Shown here: piece by piece, positions 27,533-36,724 of the stretch | How the letters are laid out: each line of letters begins with the position of its first letter | How positions within the stretch are numbered: position 1 is the stretch's first letter | Source: Prevotella multiformis DSM 16608 | GTDB lineage: Bacteria > Bacteroidota > Bacteroidia > Bacteroidales > Bacteroidaceae | Direction: 5' to 3' | DNA length: 64,000 bases | Assembly (NCBI RefSeq): GCF_000191065.1 | Contig: NZ_GL872282.1 | Location: 42,683 to 106,682, forward strand | Program-made: the position numbers and the translations under genes | Notes under the pieces: model-generated | Told to the model about the DNA's origin: nothing | What the model saw: the letters and a program-made list of their open reading frames with translations, nothing else | Databases searched by the model: none

Positions 27533-28447
27533 ATGGAACCATTCACCGTAAGGATCCTTGGCTGTGGCAGCGCCCTGCCGACTTTGCAGCATTTCCCCTC
27601 TTCGCAGGTCGTAGAACTTAGGGAGAAGCAGTTCTTGATCGACTGCGGGGAAGGAACGCAGATCCAGCTCCGCCGACTGCACATACGTTTCTCGAGGATT
27701 ATAGCCGTATTCATCAGCCACCTGCACGGTGACCACTGCTTCGGTCTGCCGGGCATGCTGTCCACGTTCGGCATGACGGGGCGTACCGCTCCTTTGCATC
27801 TCTATGCGCCTGCTACCTTTGAGCCGGTTCTCCGTCAGATGCTTGACTTTTTCTGTCAGAATTTAGGTTTTGAAGTCGTCTACCATCCCGTTGATACCAC
27901 CTTGCACAGGGTGGTCTATGAAGACAGGAGTCTGACCGTGGAGACGGTTCCTTTGCAGCATCGCATAGAATGTTGCGGTTACCTGTTCCGGGAGAAACCG
28001 ACACTTCCGCATATCCGTCGTGACATGCTCGACTTTTATCATATCCCCGTCAGCCAGATCAACAACATCAAAGCCGGTGCAGACTGGACGACACCGGAGG
28101 GATTTCTTGTTCCTAACAGCCGGCTGACATACCCTTCCAATCCCCCCCGCAGCTATGCTTATTGCTCGGACACCCGATATTTCAAGACGCTTTGCAAACT
28201 GGTCAAAGGGGTCAACACCCTCTATCATGAAAGCACCTACACGACCGAAGATGTCAAACGCGCCCGTCTCTATTGGCACAGCACATCGCATCAGGCAGCA
28301 CAGGTAGCCCGTGATGCAGGTGTGGGAAAACTGCTCTTAGGGCATTATTCCGCCCGCTATGGGAATGAGGAGAAGCTGCTGGAGGAAGCCAAAGAAGTAT
28401 TTCCAAATACTTTCTTGACACAGGAAGGGAAGACCTTCGAAATCTGA
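27533..28447 (+). CDS. rnz: Ribonuclease Z
   Basis: 304 residues from the ATG at 27533 (the frame opens earlier, at 27452). A metallo-beta-lactamase fold RNase with LGCGSALPT at 9-17, the metal motif HLHGDH at 63-68, the exosite region in the middle, and YCSDTRYF and HESTYTTED with SHQAAQVA, all hallmarks of tRNase Z. It removes 3' trailers from tRNA precursors. It ends about 70 bp before a 22-bp palindromic array and repeat copy C. Confidence 0.95.
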   Translation: MEPFTVRILGCGSALPTLQHFPSSQVVELREKQFLIDCGEGTQIQLRRLHIRFSRIIAVFISHLHGDHCFGLPGMLSTFGMTGRTAPLHLYAPATFEPVLRQMLDFFCQNLGFEVVYHPVDTTLHRVVYEDRSLTVETVPLQHRIECCGYLFREKPTLPHIRRDMLDFYHIPVSQINNIKAGADWTTPEGFLVPNSRLTYPSNPPRSYAYCSDTRYFKTLCKLVKGVNTLYHESTYTTEDVKRARLYWHSTSHQAAQVARDAGVGKLLLGHYSARYGNEEKLLEEAKEVFPNTFLTQEGKTFEI

Positions 28448-28517
28448 ATAAATCTGTTCCTTTACGGCAGGCATAAGTCTCACCAGGCAATTTTACATAA
28501 TGTGCTGTTGACAAACC

Positions 28518-28556
28518 GTGTTAAGGGCTAACACCAGTCGTGTTAAAGGCTCGCAC
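28518..28556 (+). repeat. Two-unit 22-bp palindromic array
   Basis: The first unit GTGTTAAGGGCTAACAC (6-bp arms, 5-nt loop) is followed 22 bp later by the decayed unit GTGTTAAAGGCTCGCAC. The architecture is the same as at 43462-43544 but with a different arm sequence. Confidence 0.6.
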
Positions 28557-28600
28557 GTTTGTCATCTGCCACCCGGATAAAAACAACTTGGTAGCAAACA

Positions 28601-28975
28601 CAGATATGATTTTAAAAAACCATTACATAATTTCAAACAAATCACCTGCAAATATGAAATACACGTGCAAAAAGCAAGTTTGCAACCAGCAGCCAGTCAA
28701 TCAGTTATCAAGCCGTTCAAAAAAGGTGCTTGATTGGACTTCAAAAGGGCGTTGGTAACACGCTGAAAGAGCACCTGTTGCAAGTCAATCAGGCATCTTT
28801 TAGAAGCCAGAAGAGCATGTGTTGCTTTGAACTGCATGAAAACAGTTTACAAACACCGATGGTATGGGAATAATTTGTCTGTAGAAGACGGAAAGACATG
28901 CTGATGTACAGGCATCATATCAATTCGCCTTTTCAGCATCTTGTCTTGTAGTTTATCCTCCTTTGTCTGACATTT
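28601..28975 (+). repeat. 600-bp dispersed element, copy C (truncated both sides)
   Basis: Homology to copy B starts around 28601 (AGATATGATTTTAAAAAACC) and ends around 28975 (AGTTTATCCTCCTTTG). Both GGTTCTTCCGTTAAA ends are missing. The central block is nearly identical to copy A. It lies between rnz and aroB. Confidence 0.85.
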
Positions 28976-29115
28976 CCAATTGTTGCACACAGGCAGAACC
29001 ATCTGCGCAAGAATGTAGTCAATAGTATTAAAGTGTGTGAAATATCCATTCTATTCCATCATGTTGTAACAGAAAAAACTTATTTTTGTGTAAGTATTAA
29101 TATAGGAGAAAGCTT

Positions 29116-30162
29116 ATGGGACAGAATGTGATCATATCGGAATTGTTCGGAAAAGATCTGGCGGCGGCCATCTCGGAGTGTGAACACGACAGAACCTTTG
29201 TACTTGTCGATGAGACGACACGTGCGAAATGCTGGGATTGTGTCAAGGACTACTTCTGCCTGAAAGGCGCACGGCTCATCACGATTGGAACAACCGACAG
29301 CTGCAAGACCGTCGAGACACTCACAGAAGTATGGAAGGCTTTGCAGGAGGGAGGGGCAACACGTCATTCACTACTTGTCAATCTGGGGGGAGGAATGGTG
29401 ACCGACCTTGGAGGATTTGCCGCCTCGACCTTCAAACGTGGAATCAACTTCATCAATGTTCCGACGACACTCCTCGCCATGGTGGATGCCAGCGTGGGGG
29501 GAAAGACCGGTGTCAACTTCGGAGGACTGAAGAATGAAATCGGCATGTTCTCTGATGCGGCTTTCGTCATCCTTTATACCGGATGGCTCAAGACCCTTGA
29601 TGAAGAGAACATCCGTAGCGGATATGCGGAGATGCTGAAGCACGGCCTGATTGCGGATAAGACAATGTGGGCAGAGTTGGTCGGCTTTGACCTTGCACGG
29701 CCTGACCTGTCGAAACTCTCGGTGATGCTCGGGAAGAGCGTCAAGGTGAAGGAACGTATCGTGGAAGAGGATCCGCATGAGAAGGGAATCAGGAAGGCTC
29801 TGAATCTCGGGCACACATTCGGTCATGCTTTTGAGGCATGGTCATTGAGACGCAAGCCGGTCCTCCACGGATATGCCGTTGCCTTCGGATTGATAGCCGA
29901 ACTTTACCTGTCGGCTGCCTTGACAGGATTCCCTGCCGAACAGATGAGGCAGACCGTCAGCTTTATCCGTGCCTTTTATGGTGTCCTTCCCTTTACCTGC
30001 AATGACTATCCCGAACTGATAGAGCTGATGCACCACGACAAGAAGAACCGGGGCAGTGAAATCAATGTCACACTTCTGTCGGGAATCGGCGAGGTCCGCA
30101 TCGACCAGACCCTATCCGAAGAGGAGGTCCGGGAGGCGCTTGATTTTGTCCGTGAGGGATAG
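29116..30162 (+). CDS. aroB: 3-dehydroquinate synthase
   Basis: 348 residues. It has the NAD site LLVNLGGGMVTDLGGFAASTFKRGINFINVPTTLLA-type region (about 90-125) with GGG and DLGG, then DASVGGKTGVN, and zinc ligands in SGYAEMLKHGLIAD (Glu) and LNLGHTFGHAFE (His pair). It converts DAHP to 3-dehydroquinate, step two of the shikimate pathway. It stands alone in this window. Confidence 0.96.
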   Translation: MGQNVIISELFGKDLAAAISECEHDRTFVLVDETTRAKCWDCVKDYFCLKGARLITIGTTDSCKTVETLTEVWKALQEGGATRHSLLVNLGGGMVTDLGGFAASTFKRGINFINVPTTLLAMVDASVGGKTGVNFGGLKNEIGMFSDAAFVILYTGWLKTLDEENIRSGYAEMLKHGLIADKTMWAELVGFDLARPDLSKLSVMLGKSVKVKERIVEEDPHEKGIRKALNLGHTFGHAFEAWSLRRKPVLHGYAVAFGLIAELYLSAALTGFPAEQMRQTVSFIRAFYGVLPFTCNDYPELIELMHHDKKNRGSEINVTLLSGIGEVRIDQTLSEEEVREALDFVREG

Positions 30163-30189
30163 ACAAGGTGACAGGAGAAGTGATGCGTG

Positions 30190-30990
30190 CTATTTAGCTT
30201 GGTTCTTCGATTCTGCTTCCTGTGCCTCCTTGTTCGCCTCCATGGCGTTTTTCTTCCGATGGTACTGCATCACCTTCTTGCCGAAGAGGGCGGCCATGGA
30301 GTCGGCTGAGAGATAGCGCATGGAGCCGGAGTCGAAGCCGACGGAATCCTGCGGAATACGGTGTCCCTGCTCATCAACCGTATCTTTGTAGATATATAGC
30401 CTTCCGTTGAAAATATGCCAGCTGGTATAGACGGTCACCTTCGGATATTCCACCGGGCTCTCGTCCTCCAGCGAATTGGATTTGATGATATAGCCTACCG
30501 GAGAAGCCTGGTTGTAGCTTTTCAAAGTGAATCCGTACTCCCTGGGGATAAACAGCGCGGCCTTCATGGAGTCGCTCATCTCTGCCATGATTTCATCCTC
30601 CGACTTCGTCGGGTTCGGCTTCAGCTTCGGTACGACCTGGAACGTCCACGTGCCTTTCATCTGTTCGAGGTCGATGACCATCTCCGCCTCATAAGGGTCG
30701 ATAGGGTTCGGTACGATCGCCAGTTCGTCTCCGATCTCCGGCGTACCGTACACCTGACCGTTGCGTTTGGCCGTAACGATGTCGAACTTTATCGGATCTC
30801 CTCCCTCGTTCGGCAGGAGGACAATCACCGAATCGGAGCATCCGTCGCACGCCAGACCGTATCGGGTACTGTCGCCTTTCAGCTGGGTCTCCACGTCGAT
30901 AGCGCCTTGGTCGCCCGTCGTAGCCTGATTGTAACAGGCCGTGAGCAGCAGCAGGAACAGACTGGCAAAGGGAAAAGACAATTTCTTCAT
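30190..30990 (-). CDS. Lipoprotein, paralogue of the one at 26826-27383
   Basis: The start was chosen at 30990 (MKKLSFPFASLFLLLLTAC), which gives a clear lipobox with Cys19 and 266 residues; the frame extends 21 bp further. A repeated theme shared with the other lipoprotein is GDSTRYG...VIVLL and TSWHIFNGRLYIYKDT. A C-terminal charged, helical tail (HRKKNAMEANKEAQEAESKNQ) is extra. The function is unknown; it is probably anchored in the outer or inner membrane facing the periplasm. It converges with aroB. Confidence 0.7.
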   Translation of the reverse strand: MKKLSFPFASLFLLLLTACYNQATTGDQGAIDVETQLKGDSTRYGLACDGCSDSVIVLLPNEGGDPIKFDIVTAKRNGQVYGTPEIGDELAIVPNPIDPYEAEMVIDLEQMKGTWTFQVVPKLKPNPTKSEDEIMAEMSDSMKAALFIPREYGFTLKSYNQASPVGYIIKSNSLEDESPVEYPKVTVYTSWHIFNGRLYIYKDTVDEQGHRIPQDSVGFDSGSMRYLSADSMAALFGKKVMQYHRKKNAMEANKEAQEAESKNQAK

Positions 30991-31046
30991 GTATTTACTT
31001 TTAGACTGCAAAGTTAGTCAATTATTGCAAAAAATATTAGCTGTCA

Positions 31047-31077
31047 GTTGTTTTTTGGAAAAATTTATCTAATTTTG
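31047..31077 (+). promoter_or_regulatory. Promoter for the carboxyltransferase gene
   Basis: GTTG (31047-31050), a 19-nt spacer, then TAATTTTG (31070-31077), a fair match to the Bacteroidetes consensus, 55 nt before the ATG. Confidence 0.5.
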
Positions 31078-31131
31078 CAGGTCAGATTGCAGTCTGCAAT
31101 CCCTTCATTTAGATAACAACAGAAAACATAT

Positions 31132-32910
31132 ATGGGAAAGAAAATTCAGTTCAGTCTCATTTACCGAGACATGTGGCAAAGCTCTGGTAAGTTCCAGCCA
31201 CGCAAGGATCAGTTGGTACGTATTGCGCCTGTTTTCATCGAGATGGGCTGTTTCGCACGTGTAGAAACAAACGGCGGTGCCTTCGAACAGGTGAACCTCC
31301 TCGCCGGTGAGAACCCGAACGAGTCTGTCCGTGCCTACACCAGAATCCTGCATGAGGCCGGCATCAAGACCCACATGCTCGACCGCGGTCTGAATGCACT
31401 GCGTATGTACCCTGTTCCTGACGACGTGCGTGCGATGATGTACCGTGTGAAGCATGCGCAGGGCGTGGACATCACCCGTCTTTTCGACGGTCTGAACGAC
31501 ATCCGCAACATCGCCCCGGCACTGAAGTGGGCGAAGGAAGGCGGCATGACACCTCAGGGTACGCTCTGCATCACCACCTCCCCTATCCACACCATCGAAT
31601 ACTACTGCAAGCTGGCCGACGAGGAGATTGCTGCCGGTGCGGAGGAACTCTGTCTGAAGGACATGGCCGGTATCGGCCAGCCGGTCTTCCTCGGTGAACT
31701 GACGCGCCGCATCAAGGAGAAGCATCCGGACATTCTTCTGGAGTACCACGGGCACTCCGGCCCCGGCCTTTCCATGGCCTCCATGCTCGAAGTTGCCAAG
31801 AACGGCATCGACATTCTCGATGTTGCCATCGAGCCGCTGTCATGGGGCAAGGTTCATCCGGATGTCATCTCCGTACAGAGCATGCTGAAAAACGCCGGCT
31901 TCGACGTTCCAGATATCAACATGGACGCCTATATGAAGGCACGCGCCATGACCCAGGAGTTCATCGATGAGTGGCTCGGCTACTTCATCAACCCACAGAA
32001 CAAGTACATGAGTTCGCTGCTGCTTACCTGCGGTCTGCCGGGCGGCATGATGGGATCGATGATGGCCGACCTCGGCGGCATCCGCACGACAATCAACAAT
32101 CTCCGCAGGAAGAAGGGCGAACCGGAGCTTTCAGTAGACGATATGCTCATCAAACTGTTCGACGAGGTGGCATACGTATGGCCGCGCGTCGGCTACCCTC
32201 CATTGGTGACCCCCTTCTCGCAATATACCAAGAACATCGCCCTGATGAACCTCCTCACCCTCGAGCAGGGCAAGGGACGTTTCGTGATGATGGACGATTC
32301 CATGTGGGGCATGATTCTCGGCAAGAGCGGTCGTGTACCTGGTGAAATCTGCCAGGAGCTGAAGGATCTTGCCAAGCAGAAAGGTCTCGAGTTCACCGAT
32401 GCCGACCCGCATACCCTGCTCCCCAACGCACTCGACGACTTCCGCAAGGAAATGGACGAGAACGGATGGGACTACGGTCAGGACGATGAGGAACTCTTCG
32501 AGCTGGCCATGCACCCGGAACAGTACCGCAACTACAAGAGCGGACAGGCTAAGAAGAACTTCCTTGCCGACCTGCAGGCCGCCAAGGATGCCAAGCTCGG
32601 CGCCAAGGTCAGCCCGGAGGAGGCGGCAGCCTTCAAGCATGCCAAGGCCGACGCCATCGTCGCACCGGTCAAGGGTCAGCTCTTCTGGGAGTTCCAGGGC
32701 GACGGCGAAGCTGCTCCGGCAGTCGAGCCGTACATCGGAAAGGAATACAAGGAGGGCGATGTCTTCTGTTACATCCAGGCTCCATGGGGCGAGTTCGTCA
32801 CCGTCCCTGCCGCTCTCGGCGGCAAGCTGGTTGAAATCAATGCCAAGCAGGGTGCCAAGGTGGGCAAGGGTGATGTCATCGCCTACATCGAGAGAGCTCA
32901 CGAAGCATAA
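31132..32910 (+). CDS. Pyruvate carboxylase subunit B/oxaloacetate decarboxylase alpha-type carboxyltransferase, biotin site lost
   Basis: 592 residues. An HMGL-like TIM barrel (about 1-270) has YRDMWQSSGKF, LFDGLNDIRNI, CLKDMAG (Lys of the active site) and EYHGHSGPGL (metal histidines). A conserved PYC_OADA domain follows (about 290-470) with LTCGLPGGMMGSM. The C-terminal 70 residues have the shape of a biotinyl domain, but the acceptor motif EAMKM is replaced by QAPWG at 549-553, so the lysine is absent. It must therefore act with a separate biotin carrier or do something else. It is related to sodium-pump decarboxylases and is highly expressed by codon use. Confidence 0.9.
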   Translation: MGKKIQFSLIYRDMWQSSGKFQPRKDQLVRIAPVFIEMGCFARVETNGGAFEQVNLLAGENPNESVRAYTRILHEAGIKTHMLDRGLNALRMYPVPDDVRAMMYRVKHAQGVDITRLFDGLNDIRNIAPALKWAKEGGMTPQGTLCITTSPIHTIEYYCKLADEEIAAGAEELCLKDMAGIGQPVFLGELTRRIKEKHPDILLEYHGHSGPGLSMASMLEVAKNGIDILDVAIEPLSWGKVHPDVISVQSMLKNAGFDVPDINMDAYMKARAMTQEFIDEWLGYFINPQNKYMSSLLLTCGLPGGMMGSMMADLGGIRTTINNLRRKKGEPELSVDDMLIKLFDEVAYVWPRVGYPPLVTPFSQYTKNIALMNLLTLEQGKGRFVMMDDSMWGMILGKSGRVPGEICQELKDLAKQKGLEFTDADPHTLLPNALDDFRKEMDENGWDYGQDDEELFELAMHPEQYRNYKSGQAKKNFLADLQAAKDAKLGAKVSPEEAAAFKHAKADAIVAPVKGQLFWEFQGDGEAAPAVEPYIGKEYKEGDVFCYIQAPWGEFVTVPAALGGKLVEINAKQGAKVGKGDVIAYIERAHEA

Positions 32911-32927
32911 AGATATTTTAAATGATC

Positions 32928-32990
32928 AAAGCCATGCTTCCTCGTTCATGTCGGTGAATGCCGGCAGGGAGAGGAGGCATGGCTTTTTTG
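32928..32990 (+). terminator. Terminator of the carboxyltransferase gene
   Basis: AAAGCCATGCTTCCTC pairs with GAGGAGGCATGGCTTT (15 of 16) across a 27-nt loop, followed by a T6 run. Confidence 0.8.
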
Positions 32991-33212
32991 ATGGAAGGAA
33001 ACGGCCAGACAGCATATATAGAACAGCGGTACCGCTGCCGGCAAGAAGCTCAACGGGACTGTCAGGAACGGTAAAGCCCACAGATACATGGGCTTTGGTC
33101 GGATAACGGCCGATTCTTATAATCACAGGGTAGCTGGAGCCTTGACAGCAGAAAGGTATAATGTTCCCAAGGATGCCGTCCTCCCCCTACTCCATCTATA
33201 CAACAACAAGCA

Positions 33213-33773
33213 ATGGATTATCAGGCAATCATAGACAAATATTATCCCGAAGACAATGCTCTGCGCCACATCCTCCTTGTCCACAGCCGCTCCGTAGCCG
33301 ACAAGGCTCTCGCCATCGCCGGTCATCATCCTGAGCTGGAATTTGACAGACGGTTCATTGAAGAGGCTGCCATGTTGCACGACATCGGAATCGTGCGCTG
33401 CAATGCGCCCGGCATACAGTGTTTCGGCAGCGAACCTTACATCTGTCATGGACACATCGGAGCCGGGATGTTGCTTGCAGAAGGTTTCCCGCGACATGCC
33501 CGCGTCTGCGAACGCCACACCGGAGCAGGCATCACTCGTAAACAGATACTCGTACAGCATCTGCCCCTTCCCATGCACGACTTCCTGCCTGAGACACCGG
33601 AAGAGAAACTTATCTGCTATGCTGACAAGTTCTTCTCCAAGAGCCATCTCGATCACGAAAAGAGTCTGGAGGAAGCAGAAACAAGTCTTGCGAAATTCGG
33701 AGAGGAAGGATTGCAACGTTTCAGAACATGGGAACAGATGTTCCGCATCGTTCCAGATGAAGAAGACGCATGA
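33213..33773 (+). CDS. HD domain phosphohydrolase (HDIG type)
   Basis: 186 residues with an HD fold. LLVHSRSVADKALAIA carries the first His (about 24), EEAAMLHDIGIVR the HD pair (about 55-56), then HGHIGAG and ERHTGAGI, and YADKFFS with the last Asp. Such proteins are metal-dependent phosphatases or phosphodiesterases; bacterial relatives are often labelled 'HDIG domain-containing' and the substrate is unknown. It ends 4 bp before the convergent tatD stop. Confidence 0.85.
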   Translation: MDYQAIIDKYYPEDNALRHILLVHSRSVADKALAIAGHHPELEFDRRFIEEAAMLHDIGIVRCNAPGIQCFGSEPYICHGHIGAGMLLAEGFPRHARVCERHTGAGITRKQILVQHLPLPMHDFLPETPEEKLICYADKFFSKSHLDHEKSLEEAETSLAKFGEEGLQRFRTWEQMFRIVPDEEDA

Positions 33774-33777
33774 CACG

Positions 33778-34593
33778 TCAGATCTCCACGCCGAACACAC
33801 GCCTTACATTCTCATTTGTCTGACGGGCGATAGCAGCCTCGTCGACGGCATAGCAGGCAGCAAGAGTACGCATCACCTCTACGATGAAAGCGCTCTCGTT
33901 GCGCTGTCCACGGTGTGGGACAGGAGCCATGTAAGGGCTGTCGGTCTCGAGGACGATGCGGTCCAAGGGAACCGCCGCAGGAAGATCCTCACGCAGATGG
34001 CTGCTCTTGAACGTTGACACGCCACCGATACCAAGGACGAAACGGTCGAAACGGAGGAACGCCTCGGCTTCTTTCCGGTTGCCTGTAAAACAGTGAAAGA
34101 CACCGCCTGGCAATTCCCTCTCATAAGCACGCATGACGCGCAGCAGTTCATTCTGCGCCTTCCGGCAGTGAATCATCAGCGGAAGCCGTGTCTCCACGCT
34201 CCACTTCACGGCCTCCTCGAAGGCGGCAAGCTGCTGCCGTTCGTATTCGCGCGACCAATAGAAGTCCAGCCCCACCTCACCGATGGCAACGACCGTCTCG
34301 CCCGGCAGCACCGTTCCCTCCGCCTTCTGACGGAGCGAAAGGAGGATGCGCTGGTGCATGGCAGCCAGCACTTCACGCCAGTCGTCACGCACCTCTTCGG
34401 GCTGCAGGCCGATCATGGGCCAGCAGGTGTCAGGGAACTGACGGCAGACAGCCAGGACGGAGTCAACCGACTTCAAGTCGATGGCAGGCAGGAAGATCTT
34501 TCCAACTCCGGCCTCATGGGCACGGCGCACGACCTCCGGAAGGTCGGTCTTGAAATCTTCTACATCTAAATGGGCGTGGGTGTCGATGATCAT
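33778..34593 (-). CDS. tatD: TatD family metal-dependent DNase/hydrolase
   Basis: 271 residues, an amidohydrolase-type barrel. The N-terminal metal motif is IDTHAHLD (3-10). It also has GEVGLDFYW (Glu ligand), PLMIHCRKAQNE (His), GGVFHCFTGNRKEA and VLETDSPYMAPVPHRGQRNE (Asp ligand), all standard TatD blocks. TatD proteins are 3'-5' exonucleases linked with DNA repair and turnover. The order polyprenyl synthase then tatD, both on the minus strand, suggests co-transcription across about 130 bp. Confidence 0.93.
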   Translation of the reverse strand: MIIDTHAHLDVEDFKTDLPEVVRRAHEAGVGKIFLPAIDLKSVDSVLAVCRQFPDTCWPMIGLQPEEVRDDWREVLAAMHQRILLSLRQKAEGTVLPGETVVAIGEVGLDFYWSREYERQQLAAFEEAVKWSVETRLPLMIHCRKAQNELLRVMRAYERELPGGVFHCFTGNRKEAEAFLRFDRFVLGIGGVSTFKSSHLREDLPAAVPLDRIVLETDSPYMAPVPHRGQRNESAFIVEVMRTLAACYAVDEAAIARQTNENVRRVFGVEI

Positions 34594-34725
34594 TTGTATG
34601 GGTAATAAAAAAGAAAGTATCTCCGAACTCCTGCAAAGGAGGAGGATATGAGATGGTCGAGATGGAAATGCAGATGGAGATAGGCGGTGAAATGCGGAGG
34701 AACGGATGAAGCCAGATACAGCTTG

Positions 34726-35700
34726 TCAACGCTGTCTATGCAGCAGTTTCTGTGCGTATGCCATCAGTTCGGTCTTGCGTTCATCAGAGACATTCACGGC
34801 GGCAAGATACTTGTTTGCCTCATCGAAATAATGATTGATGCAGTCTATCGCCATTCTGTCTACACCTATCTTGTTATACAATGCCGTGACGGCCGCCACT
34901 TTCTCGTTGCGGTGGAACGACTCACAGCCGATCCACTTCTCCAGCTCCTTCCGCTGGCGTGCATTCGCCTTGTTGAGCGCATTGATCAGCATATACGTCT
35001 TCTTGTTCGACGTGATGTCCCCCCCGATTTTCTTGCCGAAAACCTTGGGATCCCCATAAACATCCAGGTAATCGTCCTGCAGCTGGAACGCCAGTCCGAT
35101 CTGTTCGCCGAACTTATAGAGATTGTCCATATCCTCAGAAGGCGCATCGGCCAGTATGGCACCGATTTTCATCGCACAGGCCAGCAGGACACTGGTCTTG
35201 AGCCGGATCATCTCGATGTACTCCGCTTCCGTCACATCGTTCCGGTGCTCAAATTCCATGTCGTACTGCTGTCCCTCCCCTATTTCAAGTGCCGTCACGG
35301 TGAAGAGCCGCAGCACATCCCGCAGGTGTCTGTCGTCGCACTGCTGCATCCGCTCGAATGCCAGGACAAGCATCGAGTCGCCCGAGAGGATGGCCGTATT
35401 GGCATCCCAGCGCACGTGTACCGTCTGCTGTCCGCGGCGCAGCGGGGCGTCGTCCATGAGGTCGTCGTGCAGGAGCGTGTAGTTGTGATAGGTCTCAAGG
35501 GCGCACGCCGGAGAGAGAATGGTCTCAGGGTCGTCCCTGAAGAGGTTGTAGGACAGAAGCATCAGCGTCGGACGTATGCGCTTCCCTCCCAGCGAGAGTA
35601 CATATCTGATCGGTTCGTACAGGCTCTGCGGCCTGCGTCCGTAAGAGAGATTGCCTATATACTCGTTTACTTTGTCGAGAATTTCATCAGCAGTGTACAT
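34726..35700 (-). CDS. Polyprenyl (trans-prenyl) diphosphate synthase
   Basis: 324 residues from the ATG at 35700; the longer frame to 35739 adds an unlikely leader. It has the first aspartate-rich motif DDLMDD with RRG (FARM, about 80-90), GGKRIRPTL earlier (isopentenyl-PP binding), and the second motif DDYLD (SARM) in FQLQDDYLDVYGD. It extends allylic diphosphates with IPP, and the chain length cannot be fixed from sequence. The product may serve menaquinone side chains or general isoprenoids. A 343-codon frame on the opposite strand is a shadow. Confidence 0.93.
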   Translation of the reverse strand: MYTADEILDKVNEYIGNLSYGRRPQSLYEPIRYVLSLGGKRIRPTLMLLSYNLFRDDPETILSPACALETYHNYTLLHDDLMDDAPLRRGQQTVHVRWDANTAILSGDSMLVLAFERMQQCDDRHLRDVLRLFTVTALEIGEGQQYDMEFEHRNDVTEAEYIEMIRLKTSVLLACAMKIGAILADAPSEDMDNLYKFGEQIGLAFQLQDDYLDVYGDPKVFGKKIGGDITSNKKTYMLINALNKANARQRKELEKWIGCESFHRNEKVAAVTALYNKIGVDRMAIDCINHYFDEANKYLAAVNVSDERKTELMAYAQKLLHRQR

Positions 35701-35773
35701 GATAGTGCGTTTGGTTAAACAGTTATTTTCTTTTTTCACCGGCGATGGATCCGCCTTTGCATATCAGGGGGCG

Positions 35774-36571
35774 TCATGAGAGCTGGAAGACGATGGGAAT
35801 CTCCACAAGTGAACGGCACGGGCGGTTCTTTTCGATTCCCGGCTTCCATCTGCCCATCGTCCTGAGAACCCGCAGTGCCTCGGCATTGAGCACAGGAATC
35901 TTCCCGCTCTTCACCCGGACATCGTCCACCGTTCCGTCCACATTGATGATGAAGGTGATGTTCACCGTCCCCTGCACCTGCTTCTGCTTTGCATCGACGG
36001 GGTACTGCAGCGTCTTCGTAAGCCACTTCATGAACTCCACCCATCCGCCGGGCGGCGTCGGTGTCTGGGAGAGAATGCGCTTGCTGACTTTGTCGTCATA
36101 GCGTTCCGCCTCCTCTTCAGAAGGGTCATCGGTCATCTTCTCCATCTCCTTCTTTGCCTCTTCCTTTACTTTGGGCGGCTCGGGCGTAGTGGTCACCATC
36201 GGCATCACGACAGCCTCGTCGCTCACCTGCGGAGCCCCCGTCTTCCTGTCGTTGGCGTTCATGCTGCCCACGTCGTGCGGTGTCACCTTGTTGGGGATGT
36301 CGCGCCGCTTGAGGTTGAGCATATCCTCTATGGTCGGTTTCTTCTCGTCCTGTTTCTTCGCCAGGTCCTGCTGGTCGATGGCCGGCAGCATATCCATGTC
36401 GTGGAGCGTCACATTCTTCAAGGTCCTGGAGTCGGCCGCATCATCATCCGTACCTGCCGCATTGTATTCCATCGCCACAAAAAAGACAGAGAGGGCGATG
36501 ATGATTCCCAGAAGGAAACCAACCCACCGCTTATTCTCCAGGTCTGCCCTGTCCGACTTCTTTATTTCCAA
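35774..36571 (-). CDS. tonB: Energy transducer TonB
   Basis: Cytoplasmic start, then one membrane segment (WVGFLLGIIIALSVFFVAM), a long charged periplasmic linker and a C-terminal TonB domain (about 180-265; PVDAKQKQVQGTVNITFIINVDGTVDDVRV, LRVLRTMGRWKPG). It couples the proton motive force to TonB-dependent outer-membrane transporters. The start choice matters: the open frame reaches 36667, but a TTG at 36571 gives (M)EIKKSDRADLENKRW, the exact N-terminus usual in Bacteroidetes TonB, and 265 residues. The longer leader (RRRGFSCDACHG...) looks non-coding. Confidence 0.9.
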   Translation of the reverse strand: MEIKKSDRADLENKRWVGFLLGIIIALSVFFVAMEYNAAGTDDDAADSRTLKNVTLHDMDMLPAIDQQDLAKKQDEKKPTIEDMLNLKRRDIPNKVTPHDVGSMNANDRKTGAPQVSDEAVVMPMVTTTPEPPKVKEEAKKEMEKMTDDPSEEEAERYDDKVSKRILSQTPTPPGGWVEFMKWLTKTLQYPVDAKQKQVQGTVNITFIINVDGTVDDVRVKSGKIPVLNAEALRVLRTMGRWKPGIEKNRPCRSLVEIPIVFQLS

Positions 36572-36724
36572 GACAAAATATACTAAATGTGCGCTTACGC
36601 CGTTATACAAACCATGGCAGGCATCGCAGGAAAATCCTCTGCGCCGCGCCGGAAGTTCAAAAGACAAAAGTAATAAGATATTCGGAAAAAGCAGTAACTT
36701 TGCCGAGAAATTAAGTCAGATCAG

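Larger units (their letters stand above)
28448..29115. other. Intergenic region between rnz and aroB
   Basis: 668 bp with no supported gene. It contains a two-unit 22-bp palindromic array (28518-28556) and repeat element copy C (28601-28975). The remainder before aroB is AT-rich with no clear signal. The 72-codon frame at 28540-28758 runs through the repeat and is not conserved. Confidence 0.7.

Noticed and set aside
32369-33106. 245-codon plus-strand frame overlapping the carboxyltransferase gene
   Set aside because: Frame shadow rich in Ser/Arg, a typical artefact of a G+C-rich coding region.
34687-35718. 343-codon plus-strand frame opposite the polyprenyl synthase gene
   Set aside because: Fully antisense to a gene with complete catalytic motifs; its product is compositionally odd and has no family features.
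36572-36667. N-terminal extension of TonB to an ATG at 36667
   Set aside because: The TTG at 36571 gives the family-typical EIKKSDRADLENKRW start; the extension looks non-coding.
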